The notes: generated from the sequence alone by a model not told the origin. 64,000 nucleotides of DNA from Takakia lepidozioides (GCA_030704615.1 CM060733.1:75428907-75492906), one strand, 5' to 3'. Counted from the first letter of the stretch, positions 9,459-20,526 are shown. Numbers and translations are program-made.

Positions 9459-12068
9459 ATGGTAGGGTTGAATCAGGCACAATTGCTTGAAGCAGGGGCT
9501 TCTGAAAGACAGATAAGACAGAGCTCTTCTGGCACTTGCGGGGATGTGAGGACGCCATGCAAGGCCGGACAACTGAAAGAGGCTCTATACGTTTTGAACA
9601 AAGAAGGCGTTTTGGTAGATTCACATGCTTGTGTCTGCCTTTTGCAAGAGTGCATCAAAATGAAAGACCTTGAAAGGGGAAAGCAGGTGCATGCCCACAT
9701 TATCCAAAATGGATTCAAGCCAAACATCTTTGCACTGAACACCCTTGTCAACATGTATGCCAAGTGTGGGAGCCTGATGGATGCACGCCATGTATTCAAC
9801 AAAATGCCTAAACGGAATGTTTTTACATGGACTATCATGGTGGCAGGGTATGCAAAGCATGGGTGTGCTAGGGAGGCCTTCAGGATTTATCAGCAAATGA
9901 TACAGAAAGGGGTTATGCCGAACAACATCACATTCATCTGCATTCTTAATGCTTGTGTGACCCTAGGGGCCCTGGACAAGGGCAAAGAGGTCCACATTGA
10001 CATCATCAAAGCTAGAATTCTGCCCGATAAGATTCTGGAGACAGCCCTTGCTGCCATGTATGTCAAATGTGGGAGTGTAAGAGATGCACATCAAGTGTTT
10101 GATAATATGGCTGAACGAGATGTGGTCTCATGGAATGCGGTGATTTCAGGATATGCTCAGCACAGGTGTGGTAGAGAAGCTTTGGAGATGTATGAGCAAA
10201 TGATGTGGGAAGGGGTGACGGCCAACAATGTCACATACATTTGCGTCTTAAATGCGTGTGCAAGCCAGAAAGCCCTGGAAAAGGGCAAAGAGGTCCATAC
10301 TCAAATCATCAATGCTGCAATCGATCAAGATATCAATCTAGAGAATTCCCTCATCGACATGTATGCCAAATGCGGGAGCATAAAGGATGCATGGCAAGTC
10401 TTTGAAAATATGGTTGAACGAGATGTGGTCTCATGGAATGCTATGATCAGAGGATATGCCCAGCATGGGTGTGGTAGGGAGGCATTTAAGATGTATGAAC
10501 AAATGATAAGGGACGGTGTGACGCCCAGCAAGGTCACATTCGTTTGCATCCTCAATGCCTGTGCCAACCTGGCAGATCTGGAAAGGGGCAAAGAGGTCCA
10601 TGTTGCCATCATGGAAGCTGGAATTGTGCCAGATATCATTCTCGAGAATACCCTTGTCGACATGTATGCCAAATGTGGAAATATGAAGGATGCATGTCAA
10701 GTGTTCCAAAACATGGCTCGGCGAGATGTCTTCTCGTGGAGTGCAATGATCACAGGATATGCTCAACATGGGTGTGTTAAAGAGGCTCTTGAGATTTATG
10801 AGCGAATGATACGTGAAGGGGTGATGCCCAGCAGGGTCACATTCATTTCTGTTCTCAATGCATGTGCCAGGCTGGCAAACCTGGAAAGGGGCAAATCAGT
10901 CCATGCTGACATCATGAAAGCCAGAATTGCGCCAGATATCATTCTTCAGAATACCCTTGTCGACATGTATGCCAAATGCGGGAGCATGAAGGATGCGCTT
11001 CGAGTTTTCCACTATATGCAGGAACAGGATGTGGTTTCATGGAATGCAATGATTGCAGGATATGCTCAGAATGGGTGTGGTAGGGAGGCTTTTGAGATCT
11101 ATCAGCATATGATACAGAAAGGGTTTGTGCCTGACAAGGTCACATTCAGTTGCGTTCTCAGTGCGTGTGTCAACCTAACATGCTTGGAAAAGGGCAAAGG
11201 GGTCCATGCTGACATCATCAAAGCTGGATTTGCACCAGATAACATTCTGGGGAATTCCCTTGTTGACATGTATGCCAAATGTGGGAGCATAAAGGATGCA
11301 CACCAAGTGTTTGACAATATGGTTGAACGAGATGCGGTCGCCTGGAATGCGATGATCACTGGATACACTCAGCATGGGATGGGTAGGGAGGCTCTCGAGA
11401 TCTATCAGAAAATGACATGGGAAGGCGTAAGGCCTGACAAGGTCACATTAATTTGTGTTCTCAATGCTTGTGCTGGCATGGCAGCCCTGGAAAAGGGCAA
11501 AGACGTCCATGCTGACATTCTGAAATATGGAATTGAACCACAGATTAATTTGCAGAATACCCTTATTGACATGTATGCCAAATGTGGGAGGGTGAAGGAT
11601 GCACGCAAAATATTCGACGATATGGCTGAACAAGATGTGGTCTCATGGAATGCCATGATTGCAGGATATGGTCAGCATGGTTGTGGTAGGGAGGCCCTCC
11701 AGCTATTTGAACAAATGCAGCATGACACCTGGAAACCGAATAGTATCACCTTCATATGTGTTCTCTATGCATGTAGCCATGCAGGCCTAGTGGATGAAGG
11801 AGAGCACTACTTTGATTCCATGAGTCGAGATTATGGTCTCAATCCCTCAGTGGAGCATTTTGGCTGCATGGTGGACCTTCTTGGCCGTGCTGGGCGATTG
11901 GATGAAGCAGAGGACTTCATTAACCAAATGCAAATCAAACCAGGTGTTTCGGCTTGGGGGGCCTTGCTTGGTGCCTGTAGAATTCATGACAATGTGGACG
12001 TAGCAGAACGTGTAGCAAAATGCCTCCTCAAGTGGGATCCATCGCACGCCGAAGTCTGGTACTGCTAA
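9459..12068 (+). CDS. PLS-class pentatricopeptide repeat protein, intronless, C-terminus truncated
   Basis: Organelle RNA-processing or editing factor family. The ORF from the first ATG (9459) codes about 869 residues. After a short N-terminus (possible organelle-targeting region) there are seven consecutive PLS triplets of about 101 residues. Each is marked by an MYAKCGS-type motif and a VSWNAMI.GYAQHG-type motif (variants include VFTWTIMVAGYAKHG and VAWNAMITGYTQHG). The array ends with an E-domain start (CSHAGLVDEGEHYF, then WGALLGACRIH). The frame ends at TAC TGC TAA inside what should be the E/E+ region. Related but broken DYW sequence continues downstream in other frames (12069-12473). 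The repeat part could still be translated, but an editing role needing DYW in cis is lost. It is related to the fragment at 1-523. Transcription is not shown. Confidence 0.8.
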   Translation: MVGLNQAQLLEAGASERQIRQSSSGTCGDVRTPCKAGQLKEALYVLNKEGVLVDSHACVCLLQECIKMKDLERGKQVHAHIIQNGFKPNIFALNTLVNMYAKCGSLMDARHVFNKMPKRNVFTWTIMVAGYAKHGCAREAFRIYQQMIQKGVMPNNITFICILNACVTLGALDKGKEVHIDIIKARILPDKILETALAAMYVKCGSVRDAHQVFDNMAERDVVSWNAVISGYAQHRCGREALEMYEQMMWEGVTANNVTYICVLNACASQKALEKGKEVHTQIINAAIDQDINLENSLIDMYAKCGSIKDAWQVFENMVERDVVSWNAMIRGYAQHGCGREAFKMYEQMIRDGVTPSKVTFVCILNACANLADLERGKEVHVAIMEAGIVPDIILENTLVDMYAKCGNMKDACQVFQNMARRDVFSWSAMITGYAQHGCVKEALEIYERMIREGVMPSRVTFISVLNACARLANLERGKSVHADIMKARIAPDIILQNTLVDMYAKCGSMKDALRVFHYMQEQDVVSWNAMIAGYAQNGCGREAFEIYQHMIQKGFVPDKVTFSCVLSACVNLTCLEKGKGVHADIIKAGFAPDNILGNSLVDMYAKCGSIKDAHQVFDNMVERDAVAWNAMITGYTQHGMGREALEIYQKMTWEGVRPDKVTLICVLNACAGMAALEKGKDVHADILKYGIEPQINLQNTLIDMYAKCGRVKDARKIFDDMAEQDVVSWNAMIAGYGQHGCGREALQLFEQMQHDTWKPNSITFICVLYACSHAGLVDEGEHYFDSMSRDYGLNPSVEHFGCMVDLLGRAGRLDEAEDFINQMQIKPGVSAWGALLGACRIHDNVDVAERVAKCLLKWDPSHAEVWYC

Positions 12069-12473
12069 GGAACACAGTTGCTGCTGGTGGGAGTTTACAG
12101 AAATTTTGTGAAATTGATGCAGGAAAGAGGTGTCATAAAGAGCCAGGGCTCAGCCGCATTGAGGTGGATAACTGGGTTTATACATTCCTTGTAGAAGACA
12201 AATGCATCGGAAATCCATGCTGAGCTCAGAGGTTGACGAAGGAGGCCAGGTATGTGCTTGACACGCACGTTGTATTGCACGATGTGCAGGAGGAGCAGAA
12301 GGAAATTTTCTCTTTGCCATCGCAGTCAGAAGCTAACCATTGCTTTTTTGGCTGATCAGCACCGGGGACACCTACCTGTGTCATTAAGAGCCTTGTCATC
12401 TTTTGATTGCCACACCACCATCAAATTCATTTCGAAGATTGTTGGGCAAACGATTGTTGTTACATGTTACTAA
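12069..12473 (+). pseudogene. Decayed E+/DYW deaminase tail of the PPR gene
   Basis: Translation across all three frames recovers the normal tail of a DYW-type PPR protein in pieces: EPGLSRIEVDNWVYTFLVED (about 12139-12200), VLHDVQEEQKE (about 12270-12304), SQKLTIAF (about 12329-12353), then DCHTTIKFISKIVGQTIVV (about 12409-12466). Frameshifts separate them. The zinc-binding HSE box reads HRSQ, so the catalytic Glu is gone. The CxxCH box keeps only its CH half, and the terminal DYW is absent. This shows the ancestor was a DYW protein and that the deaminase is dead. Confidence 0.75.
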
Positions 12474-13899
12474 CTGCTTTCACCACTAGCAAGACAGGGT
12501 TTGTTCTTGTGGGGATTGCTGGTGAAAGAAGCCACAGGCACGAAGGAAATTTTTCTGCTCCAAACATGAGGGTGGAAAGAGATAAGTTACAAACGTATGC
12601 AAGAATACAAAGGAGATTGAAAGTAGATTGGTGTCGTGAGGTGAAAGGTGCTGGAGCCCACTTCACCTTGAAAACACATGAAATATTACTGCCACTGTTC
12701 AGTGGCCGTATGTGAATGGCGACCATCACCATGGGCAGCCCACACAGAATCCTGACTGATATCAGTGTCTTTTTGCTGTGTTCTTTTGTTTAAGATATGA
12801 AGGAATTTTTACACTTTTTGGCAAGTATTTCCTCAACTTAGGTGAATGGTATGATAGTAAGTTTGACAGGACCATCTTCTCTATGGTAGTCAAGTCTTAA
12901 CAGTAGAGTGGCCGTTCCCTCCCCCATCTCCGCCAAGAAAAGTATTTCCCTTTCTCAAGCCCCTCGGTGGATCCTAGCAGCATGTATAATGAGGTCATGA
13001 GTCCACTACTCGATGAAATACGGAATTTAGCCTTGTGGTCGCTAGTTTCTTCTCCTCTTCTATTCCCTAACTCGTCCAAGAGTACCTCTGACTGTCAACA
13101 TCTCTCAATCTAAGAATACCTCCAGGTCTAAACCCAACAAACATAATATTTACTGTACTAAAGGCTGAAAAACTGTGGATATCTTGTTTTTGCAGCAATT
13201 CCCTGCATGAGAACCACCAAAACGACCTGGGGATAGGCAGCACCTGCCGATTCGATAGAAGACTCAATCTTCAAAGGGAAGTGAGCAGGATCCATCGGCA
13301 TATGGCACTGATCACCAAGATGATGACAACGATGTGGGAATGGCAGGAAGACAGGAGGAGGAAGAGAATGATGAGGGCACTAGGAGGTTGGCAGACCCAG
13401 GCAAGTGAGGGGATTGGGAGCTGACAAATATGACGATCTTGGTTGGTTCTCTTCCAGATTGCTGGGGTCATATTATACTGGGACCCGACCTCTCTGTTGT
13501 GTCTCTCTCCATTTCTTGTTCTTACAGGCCACCCTTTCATGAATCTGAATTGGTTAGTTCTTTTTTCTGTGCCGTTTCAATGCTGATGCACACTTACTGA
13601 ATCACCAAGCAACATGATACCACGCATCAGATAGTCTGCTCATGGTTTCTCTACTCCAACTTCCCTCCTTTCCTGCACCATGCTATTGCACCAGATGAGA
13701 GGTTACAGTTGTCAAGTATGTGTGTGTGTGTGTGTGTGTCTTCGGGTAACTGGACCTTCAATCTTCAACCTTTTTCATAGCAAATTCTGGATGTGGAATG
13801 CCAGAAGAGGGATGATAATGTCAGTATTGATAGTAAGGGGGGTTTGTATTCTTACTGGCCACCATCCGCCTTGTATGGCCTGAGATCACTGGCTTGAGG
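12474..13899. other. No gene seen; contains a (TG)n microsatellite
   Basis: No protein family is recognisable on either strand. A perfect TG dinucleotide run lies at 13719-13739. The far end adjoins the LINE fragment. Confidence 0.4.
13719..13739. repeat. (TG)n microsatellite
   Basis: About ten uninterrupted TG units. Confidence 0.9.
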
Positions 13900-15062
13900 T
13901 TACTCAGGTGTGGGATCCAGCATCAGATCCATTCCACCCTGCAGAGACAAGCAATCAGAGGGGAGGAGGTTTACAATTGGAGGTGGAATTCCGAGAGGTA
14001 CCAAGGCCTGGGGGGAGACCATCGGGGTGGGGGGGGGATACTGCCTTGTGCTGGAAACTCCCGAAATCACCTTGGGAGCTGAGCTCCTCACTACCTGCAA
14101 TGGGCATAGGTTGTTTACCCTGAATAGGTTTTGCCTTAACAGGCTCCCCCAAAGGAAATTTCGAATTAGAGCTTTAATGCAACCAAGAAGGGGGGAGCCA
14201 GGGTCCCACACTGAAGCAGTAAATTACCAAAGGGATGCCAAAAGAACCTGATTGACGACAAGGGCTCTACCAGCCAGCGAAAGCTGAGCTGAGCTCTGCT
14301 TAAGGTGAGACATAACAGAAGAGTAGCGGTGAGCCGGGGAAAGGTTGTGCCCAATCAGATGCCCCAAAAGGGTATGAGACTCACCGTCCTCCAACCACCG
14401 AATACCTCTATCTTGTCCCCACAGTATGCCTGACCCGCGGAGACTCCAGAGAGAGAATCCCAATCGTTTTATTCCCAATTTACCTTGAAACCAGAAGCCA
14501 AACAGAAACAATCCAAGGCTTGGAACCCCAATTCAATGTTTGACTGGTTAGTATTTTGAAGATAAAGCACCGTGTCATCCGCATACATCGAAACCTTGTG
14601 ATTATGAGGAGGAGCCGCATGGATTGGGATTTGGAGCCCCAGCAGATCCCTCTTAGCATCCATCAAATACCCCAAACAATCGGCGGCAATTAAAAAGAGG
14701 AAAGGGGAAAGGGGACAACCTTGCCTTACCGACCTTTGAAGAGGGAAGGGAGAAGAAAGATAACCTTTGGTCATGACTCTGCTAGAACCAGAGAACAAGA
14801 GGATTTTGATCCAATCCAGGAAATCGCCATTAATGCCGGATTTTTGAATGGCTTGGAGCAAGAAGCCCCAGTTAGTCCTATCAAAAGCCTTTTCAAAGTC
14901 CAACATCAGCATGGCCATAGGTCGGTTAGAGTCCGTGGCAAATTGAAGGGCCTCATTGGCCAGAAGGATCAATATATGAAGCGAGAAGTTTGATTGTTTG
15001 TTTTGTAGCGTCGTTGAGATCTCCCAAATTAAACCGCGGGCCCCAGCCTTGGTGCTTGGCAC
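13900..15062 (-). pseudogene. L1-type LINE reverse transcriptase fragment
   Basis: Minus-strand translation shows a plant L1-class reverse transcriptase. It has MLDFEKAFDRTNWGFL (motif A), VRQGCPLSPFLFLIAADCL (motif B) and SMYADDTVLYLQNT (catalytic YADD box, intact). The frame then moves to another register at about 14224-14511 (GHLIGHNLSPAHRYSSVMSH, LAGRALVVNQVLLASLW). The piece begins within the RT domain: the endonuclease half is missing upstream of about 15062 and the zinc-knuckle tail is missing below about 13900. It is truncated at both ends and frameshifted, so it is not mobile by itself. Confidence 0.85.
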
Positions 15063-15650
15063 CGTTGGAAAGCCCTCGATGAGGAGGGGTGCACCGACTT
15101 GGTCTCATAAGTTTTGGACCCGCGGTGTGGGAGATATCAAATTCCAAGTACTTTGGGTCGCTGGAAAGTCGGGAAAAACAGCAAAGTGGCCTTTCTTGGA
15201 GCAATGATTGGCCCTTCATGTGGGAGATTTGGATGTTTAAGTACTTTTGGTCGCTGAAAATTTGCAAAAAATAGCAAAATGGATATATCAATATATGAAG
15301 CCTCGATAGGGGAAATTGCAAAAATAGCAAAGTGGGTTTTGTTGGAACAATGACATGGACATCTCCCAAATTGCAGGGTCTGGATGCATATGGGATTGCA
15401 CTTGGACTTAGATGACATTGGACACTGGAGGTCGAACTTGGGCCTCTACATAGGAAAAGCACTTGGATACATAGGAGATTGCACTTGGGCTTAGATTTCA
15501 GTTCTTCACACATGGGCCAATGGCACAGGCTACCCTAGGCCTAGATCTCCCAAACATGAGGGTTTCTGGATACATAGGCGATTGCACTTGGACTTAGATG
15601 GCACTGGACACTTGGGCCAACGGCACAAGCCGACATGGCCTTGGAAATAC
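15063..15650. repeat. Degenerate local repeats
   Basis: Several short blocks recur. The block gattgcacttggacttagatg, or a close variant, occurs at about 15393, 15478 and 15580, each preceded by ggatacatagg or a variant. A second block, tactttgggtcgctg or variants with a following gcaaaatagcaaagtgg, recurs at about 15150-15335. The phrase gatctcccaaat also recurs. Spacing is irregular, so this is a decayed tandem array or nested duplications. No coding function is seen. Confidence 0.6.
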
Positions 15651-16341
15651 TTCATTTGGAGACACATCTCGAGATCTATCCCTCTTCGAGTCACCTTTGG
15701 TCTCATAGTCTTAGATGGTTGGTGCAAGATAGGAGGTGCAACCGATGGTCTCGTGGGGGGTTTGCAGCTTGGCATGCGATTTGAAAACTTGGACCTGTTT
15801 AAGGGAGTATCTGTACCAAACCCCTCATCTTCTTTGGAATGAAGTGATGATGCAGCCAATTTTTGTAATATGCAGTTGGACAATGAGTGCTTGGCCTCGG
15901 GTGTGGCTCACTGGGCTACCAGGGAAGACAATGGTATTTTGTTGGTAAGTGATGTCTGGGATCAGTGACCAGCAGATAAAATGCTTGATCTTCATCACAA
16001 TACTGTTCGTTCCGCGTGGCATATCATATCACTTGCCTTGCAGGACACATGGTTGGCCCCCCCCCCCCTTTGGATGGGAAAAGAGGCCTGGCAGCCTCCA
16101 GCCTGGCATGGCTGCCTGGGGGGGCAACTTTGTGATGTGATGTATATTGAAAGGATTCAAAACCAGGTGGCCTTTGGGTTGGGATTTAGTGTGTCTGATA
16201 ACAGTTTACTGAATTGTTTGGGTGAGCTCCAGGGAAATAAGAACGATACCTTTGCTATCAGGGTCATTGATCTGGTTGGTTTAGTGGCTACAATGGAGTA
16301 GATACGCTTATGCAAAGGGGGAGGCAGATAGAAGCTAGCGC
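15651..16341. other. No gene seen
   Basis: No recognisable domain in any frame. A run of about 13 C lies near 16057-16069. Confidence 0.35.
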
Positions 16342-17392
16342 GTGAGCCGCTCACGTGAGTAGGCTCACGATTTGCACACTAAGCATGATCAGATTCTAAG
16401 TGTGAGCACATTAGAGAAGCACAGCCTATAACCGAGGGAAAAATAGGGCCTATCACCGTGGATGCAAACCCTTGTGAAATGGAAAGTCGCGGAAGCTGCC
16501 AGGGACCAAATACGAGCGATAGGAAATGCAAACAAGACGGAACTTGGACAATGTTGGTAGGAATTGGTGTGGTGGTAGAGATGATAGGCCTAACGTTGCC
16601 AACATAATAAGTACTCTTTTGGTCGTGTTCAATTAGAATAATCCACCGTCTTATAGAGTATATATGGGAAATGGGTTGCAAAAATTGAAGTCATTAAGAA
16701 AAAACGATTGGACCAAATTGAACCACGAACATTGAGACAAATAACACACAGGAACTAGTGGAACATAGCAATTGCAATGCAGAATTCCGTGAGCAGAATT
16801 AACCTCTCCTCCGAGACTCCATCATGGCAAGTCAGCTTCGTTGACAAGTTTGATCTGTCTCGGCAAATCCAATCTCGTATGGTGAGGAGGAGTATCGAGC
16901 TGGGTCAGTTTGTCAGTCTGCCTCCTCATTTCTGTCACCTTCCTTCGCTACAAGAAATCAGAGCAGAAGTTGTGACCGTCGACCATCACGACATCTTCCT
17001 AAATGCAATGCAAAAAAAAAAAAACACTTAGAAATCAGAACAGAAATGATGATCGTCGACGATTATCACGACATCTACCCAAATGCCAAAAATAAATAAA
17101 AATAACCCCCATAAATCAGAGCAGAAGTGATGATCGTCACGACATCTACCCAAATTTCAAATGCAGAAAAAAAGAAAAAAGAAAAAAGAACCCTTCGAAA
17201 AGTGATGTCGACGATCATCACGACATCCCATTTGTGGACTTGTTGTGTTCACAAAAATATGGACTACTGTCCGTATTTTGACATCTCCTACCCGCGGTAA
17301 TAGGCCTTTTGTGCCTTTGCTGTCCGCGGTTATAGGCCCCATGCGGTCCACGTCACCATGAAACGTGTTTTTCGCTCACGTGAGCGGCTCAC
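16342..17392. mobile_element. Non-autonomous terminal-inverted-repeat element, about 1.05 kb
   Basis: The ends are perfect 18-bp inverted repeats: GTGAGCCGCTCACGTGAG at 16342-16359 and its reverse complement at 17375-17392. Subterminal similarity continues inwards: gcctataaccg (about 16427) pairs with cggttataggcc (about 17327), and ggcctatcaccg pairs with cggtaataggcc. No transposase frame is seen inside, so it would depend on a protein supplied elsewhere. A target-site duplication could not be fixed, so the superfamily is open (Mutator-like or foldback type are possible). Confidence 0.6.
16955..17235. repeat. Tandem A-tailed units with GATCGTCGACGATC-type palindrome
   Basis: Four successive copies of a unit of about 75 bp begin near 16955, 17030, 17105 and 17190. 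Each has aaatcagagcagaagtgatg, a gatcgtcgac palindromic core (in three copies) and catcacgacatctacccaaat. The first three end in an A-rich run of 12 or more bases. The fourth is truncated. The array lies wholly inside the inverted-repeat element. Confidence 0.75.
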
Positions 17393-17492
17393 AAAATAGC
17401 ATTCCCCGATAATGCAATTTCAGTTTTTTGGTTCCTCAAGTGTCATCTGTTCCAACTCCCTTGGGACCCAGGTGAGTGGCGGTGGTGTGTGA

Positions 17493-18780
17493 ATGATTCA
17501 ACAAAACCGTTCTTTTCCTTCTCAGTCAAACTTGGATATAAAATGCAATACCCCTTTTTGGCTATTGACTCCAAACTTTCCAAGAAATGGGCTCATCTCG
17601 TGCCCCGAGGTTCAGCCAAGAGCCTGGAAATGTATTTGGGCTGATGTCTGGCTTAAACAAAGGGCAGCTAAGATTTCGGCTTTCCTGTGGAAACTCTGCA
17701 ATAGGATTCTTCTTTTCTCCTCCTCCCAACCTTCTCCTCATAACCTCTGTCTTTCGTGTTATGACATGTAGGCAGAATCTTTGGAGCATTGCTTTGCCTC
17801 ATGTTTCTTTGCTAAACACATCTGGAAAAGGTTCAGTCACTTTATAGCCCCTGGAAGCGGTTTGACTTCAACAACCCTCTTGTTCTCTTTCTTAATTTTT
17901 CTAACTCCATATCTTGGCACTCTTTTCAAGTCTAGAATTGCCTGAGGGCACTATCTCTTTGGCATATTTGGAAGGCAAGGTGTTCATTGGTTTTTGATCA
18001 AAAACCATGTAACACTAAAGCTACTTTGCATCATATCTACTTGGTTGAAGGGCACAAGATTTGGGGGGTGGTGTTGGATATAGTTTGTAGATGTGTTGAG
18101 GGCAGAAGGACAGCCCTCCTCTCGCAATATGATGCAGAGTGGGCTCATCTTGGAATACTGTGCAAACGTGAGGGAACCAATGTCTGCAGGTCATCTAGAC
18201 CTCCAATCGACTAGGGACTCACTCCCCTAGCCATTGGGCTTCTCATGGGGAGCCTGAAGAGCGAGACATAAACTGGAGGCATAGAAAAAACAGGGATTCC
18301 AATGTTCGTGCGCACCTCAACTTCGAGACTCTTAGGCAGAAACGTGGTTAGATTATAGCTCTATTGATGGGGATCCTCATCCCCCTGGCTTTCTTAGATA
18401 GTTTTTTTCTTTGCTTGGCTGTAGGTTTTGATTCAGTTTCAGGACTGTTTGTTCTCCTAGGAGTAGTTGGTTATAACACTAGCTTTTTCTTCACTGACTC
18501 TGGCCTTCTTAGACTCTCTTCAATTTTCTGGCGTGTTCCAGATGAAGATGATCATTTTCTCTTAGATAGCTATTTTTTGGCAGACATGGCTCACAATCCG
18601 CTGGTAAAACAGTAAGCCTTGTCTGATGTAGAGTTTCCCTAGGTGATTGGTTTTGGGGTGCTACCCAATCGCTTGCAATGTAGCCTCATGGCCTTCTGTC
18701 TTGGTTATTTTCTCCAAGACACCTTTTACTAATATGATTTGAAGGGCCTCCGTCCCCTTTCTTTTATTAAAAAAATAAAT
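17493..18780 (+). mobile_element. LINE 3'-end fragment with zf-RVT domain
   Basis: Plus-strand translation reads ADVWLKQRAAKISAFLWKLC, then NRILLFSSS, CLSCYDM, a stop, and AESLEHCFASCFFAKHIWKR. This is the classic zf-RVT zinc-binding domain found downstream of plant L1 reverse transcriptases (pattern W..F.WK..., CxxC..E...H.F..C). One stop and frame changes break it. The piece ends in ggcctccgtcccctttcttttattaaaaaaa (18745-18776), a tail shared with the cluster at 36390-37085. That tail marks the LINE 3' end. It is 5'-truncated and dead. Confidence 0.75.
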
Positions 18781-19570
18781 TGGAGCCATCTTGCAATTTA
18801 AATTTATATAATCTCCAATCCAAATGTGCACAAAATCGATTATCAATAAATTAACTAAAGTTTGACATCTTGTCACCGGTAATACACAGCAATGCGGAGT
18901 TGTTCTATATTGGTTCAGTTGCTGCCCTTCTTGTGCCAAGTGATTAGCCGCTTCGTTTCCAAAGATTAGTGTAGGATCTGACTTTCAAATACGCTTTTTG
19001 TGGCTCAACGGAACCAACAACAACAAGCCAATACTCTTGAGGAAAAGAGATATTGGCTTCATGAAGATGATTCCCCCCAACCTTTGGAGTTTTTCAATGT
19101 GTGACACATTGTGGTGGTGGAAATTATCAAGGCTGTGGAGAAGAAACATCTTACTGGTGCTAAGGTTACAAACGTCAGTTTCCAACAAGAAGAAGTGAAA
19201 TGCGGTGTATGAGTCAATTGACATCTGCTTTGATTGGGTATGTGGGATTCACTACATATGTTCCTTCTCCATTCACATGTGTTGAACTCACCATAGATAG
19301 ACTTGAGTTCTTGATAGGTGATGGCAAGGTGGGGCATCTCACCTTGGAGGTCTCACCCAATGCATTATCCATCTTAGTTACCAACTGATAGTTGTATTAT
19401 TGTGTCAAAAAGTTGATGAACTTGAACATGTGAAGGGCCATAGATTTCAAATTGAGAGACCCCTAGGTCCAACCTATGGATTACCCAGGAAGGTCCATTA
19501 ATCATATCTTTGTGGGCCCATGTTGTGTCAAAAGTCACTTTGTCATGCAAAGGAGCTCCCTCCAAAATAA
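18781..19570. other. No gene seen
   Basis: Short ORFs only, with no domain recognised on either strand. Confidence 0.35.
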
Positions 19571-19745
19571 ATAAATATAGATGCCTCCCAAAGGGAGCGT
19601 AAATTATGGTGTCTCTTCACCACAAGGGCTACTGCCTTCAAGTTGAAAGGTGGACACCTTCATGACACACCACACCGTGGTTTGAACCCACATCCGCATC
19701 CAACGTGGTATGTGCCCATTACCACTGGCCTACATGCTGGTTGTC
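19571..19745 (-). mobile_element. tRNA-derived SINE
   Basis: On the minus strand there is an A-box-like TAGGCCAGTGG (complement of 19722-19732). About 33 bp further on is a B-box-like GGGTTCAAACC (complement of 19679-19689). This is the internal promoter of a tRNA-related RNA polymerase III unit. A non-tRNA body of about 90 bp follows and ends in a short A/T-rich tail (tatatttatttattttgg). The fold is not a functional tRNA cloverleaf. A diverged, 5'-shortened relative lies at 35764-35860. Confidence 0.6.
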
Positions 19746-20526
19746 GAGCTCCCTCCAATTCATGCGCAACCATGTCATCACACTAATCCTAGGGAGGTCC
19801 ACGATCCTCTATCCTCCTCTTGCCTTGCTCCTTTCCTCTAATAGTAGACCTTGTTGGAGTACTGGAGTTGGTGATTGTGTGGCTCCACACTCTCTCTCTC
19901 TCCGATTGAATGGAAAATAACACCACGCTGTATCCTGAAGGAAAGAAGTCTTAAGGTGGCGTGCAGTGATCAAAATTATGAATCTTTACTCAGATTCAAT
20001 ATCTGCTCAGGCTGAATGGAGAGTAATCAGAGGAATAACCCTGAAGGGCATAAGGACGGTGAACTAATCATGGGAGAAAGCAAGCAAAAACATTTCTGGT
20101 CATGTTGGATCTCCACAGCAGCATGGTATCTGTAAGACATGCACGCTTTCACGTCTGTTTGCAGCCTAGTTTGCTGCTCAACAAATGACTTAACACTGTT
20201 CTCCCTTTGAAAGGAGTAGCACAAACCTACCACCAAAGACAATCCCTCAAGTGAATTCTACGTGTGGCAAAACGTACATAACCGCCAAAATCTTAGAACA
20301 TGATTTCTTCGCCTTCTTTCAAGATTGAACCCCTGCTCCCTGAGTGTGGGACCTATAATTGGGCTATAGTTTGATGCAGCATCTGTCAAAGCTCCGGCCA
20401 TCCTAAATTTGATCGGAGGGTAAGACCAGGTAAAGACCCTCCAACCCACTGGGTAGATGAATTGCACAAACCATCCACACCTGGGGTCACCTACACTTCA
20501 AATCTAGACTATTGTTCCCATTATCT
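19746..20526. other. No gene seen; 3' flank of the membrane-protein gene
   Basis: Includes the probable 3' untranslated region of the minus-strand gene that ends at 20527. No coding signature was recognised. Confidence 0.35.

Noticed and set aside
9473-12047. Many minus-strand ORFs of 60-120 codons with recurring motifs
   Set aside because: They recur only because they are antisense shadows of the PPR repeats.
19679-19732. A-box plus B-box considered as a true tRNA gene
   Set aside because: No cloverleaf with acceptor stem can be formed. The body and A/T tail and the second copy at 35764 fit a SINE better.
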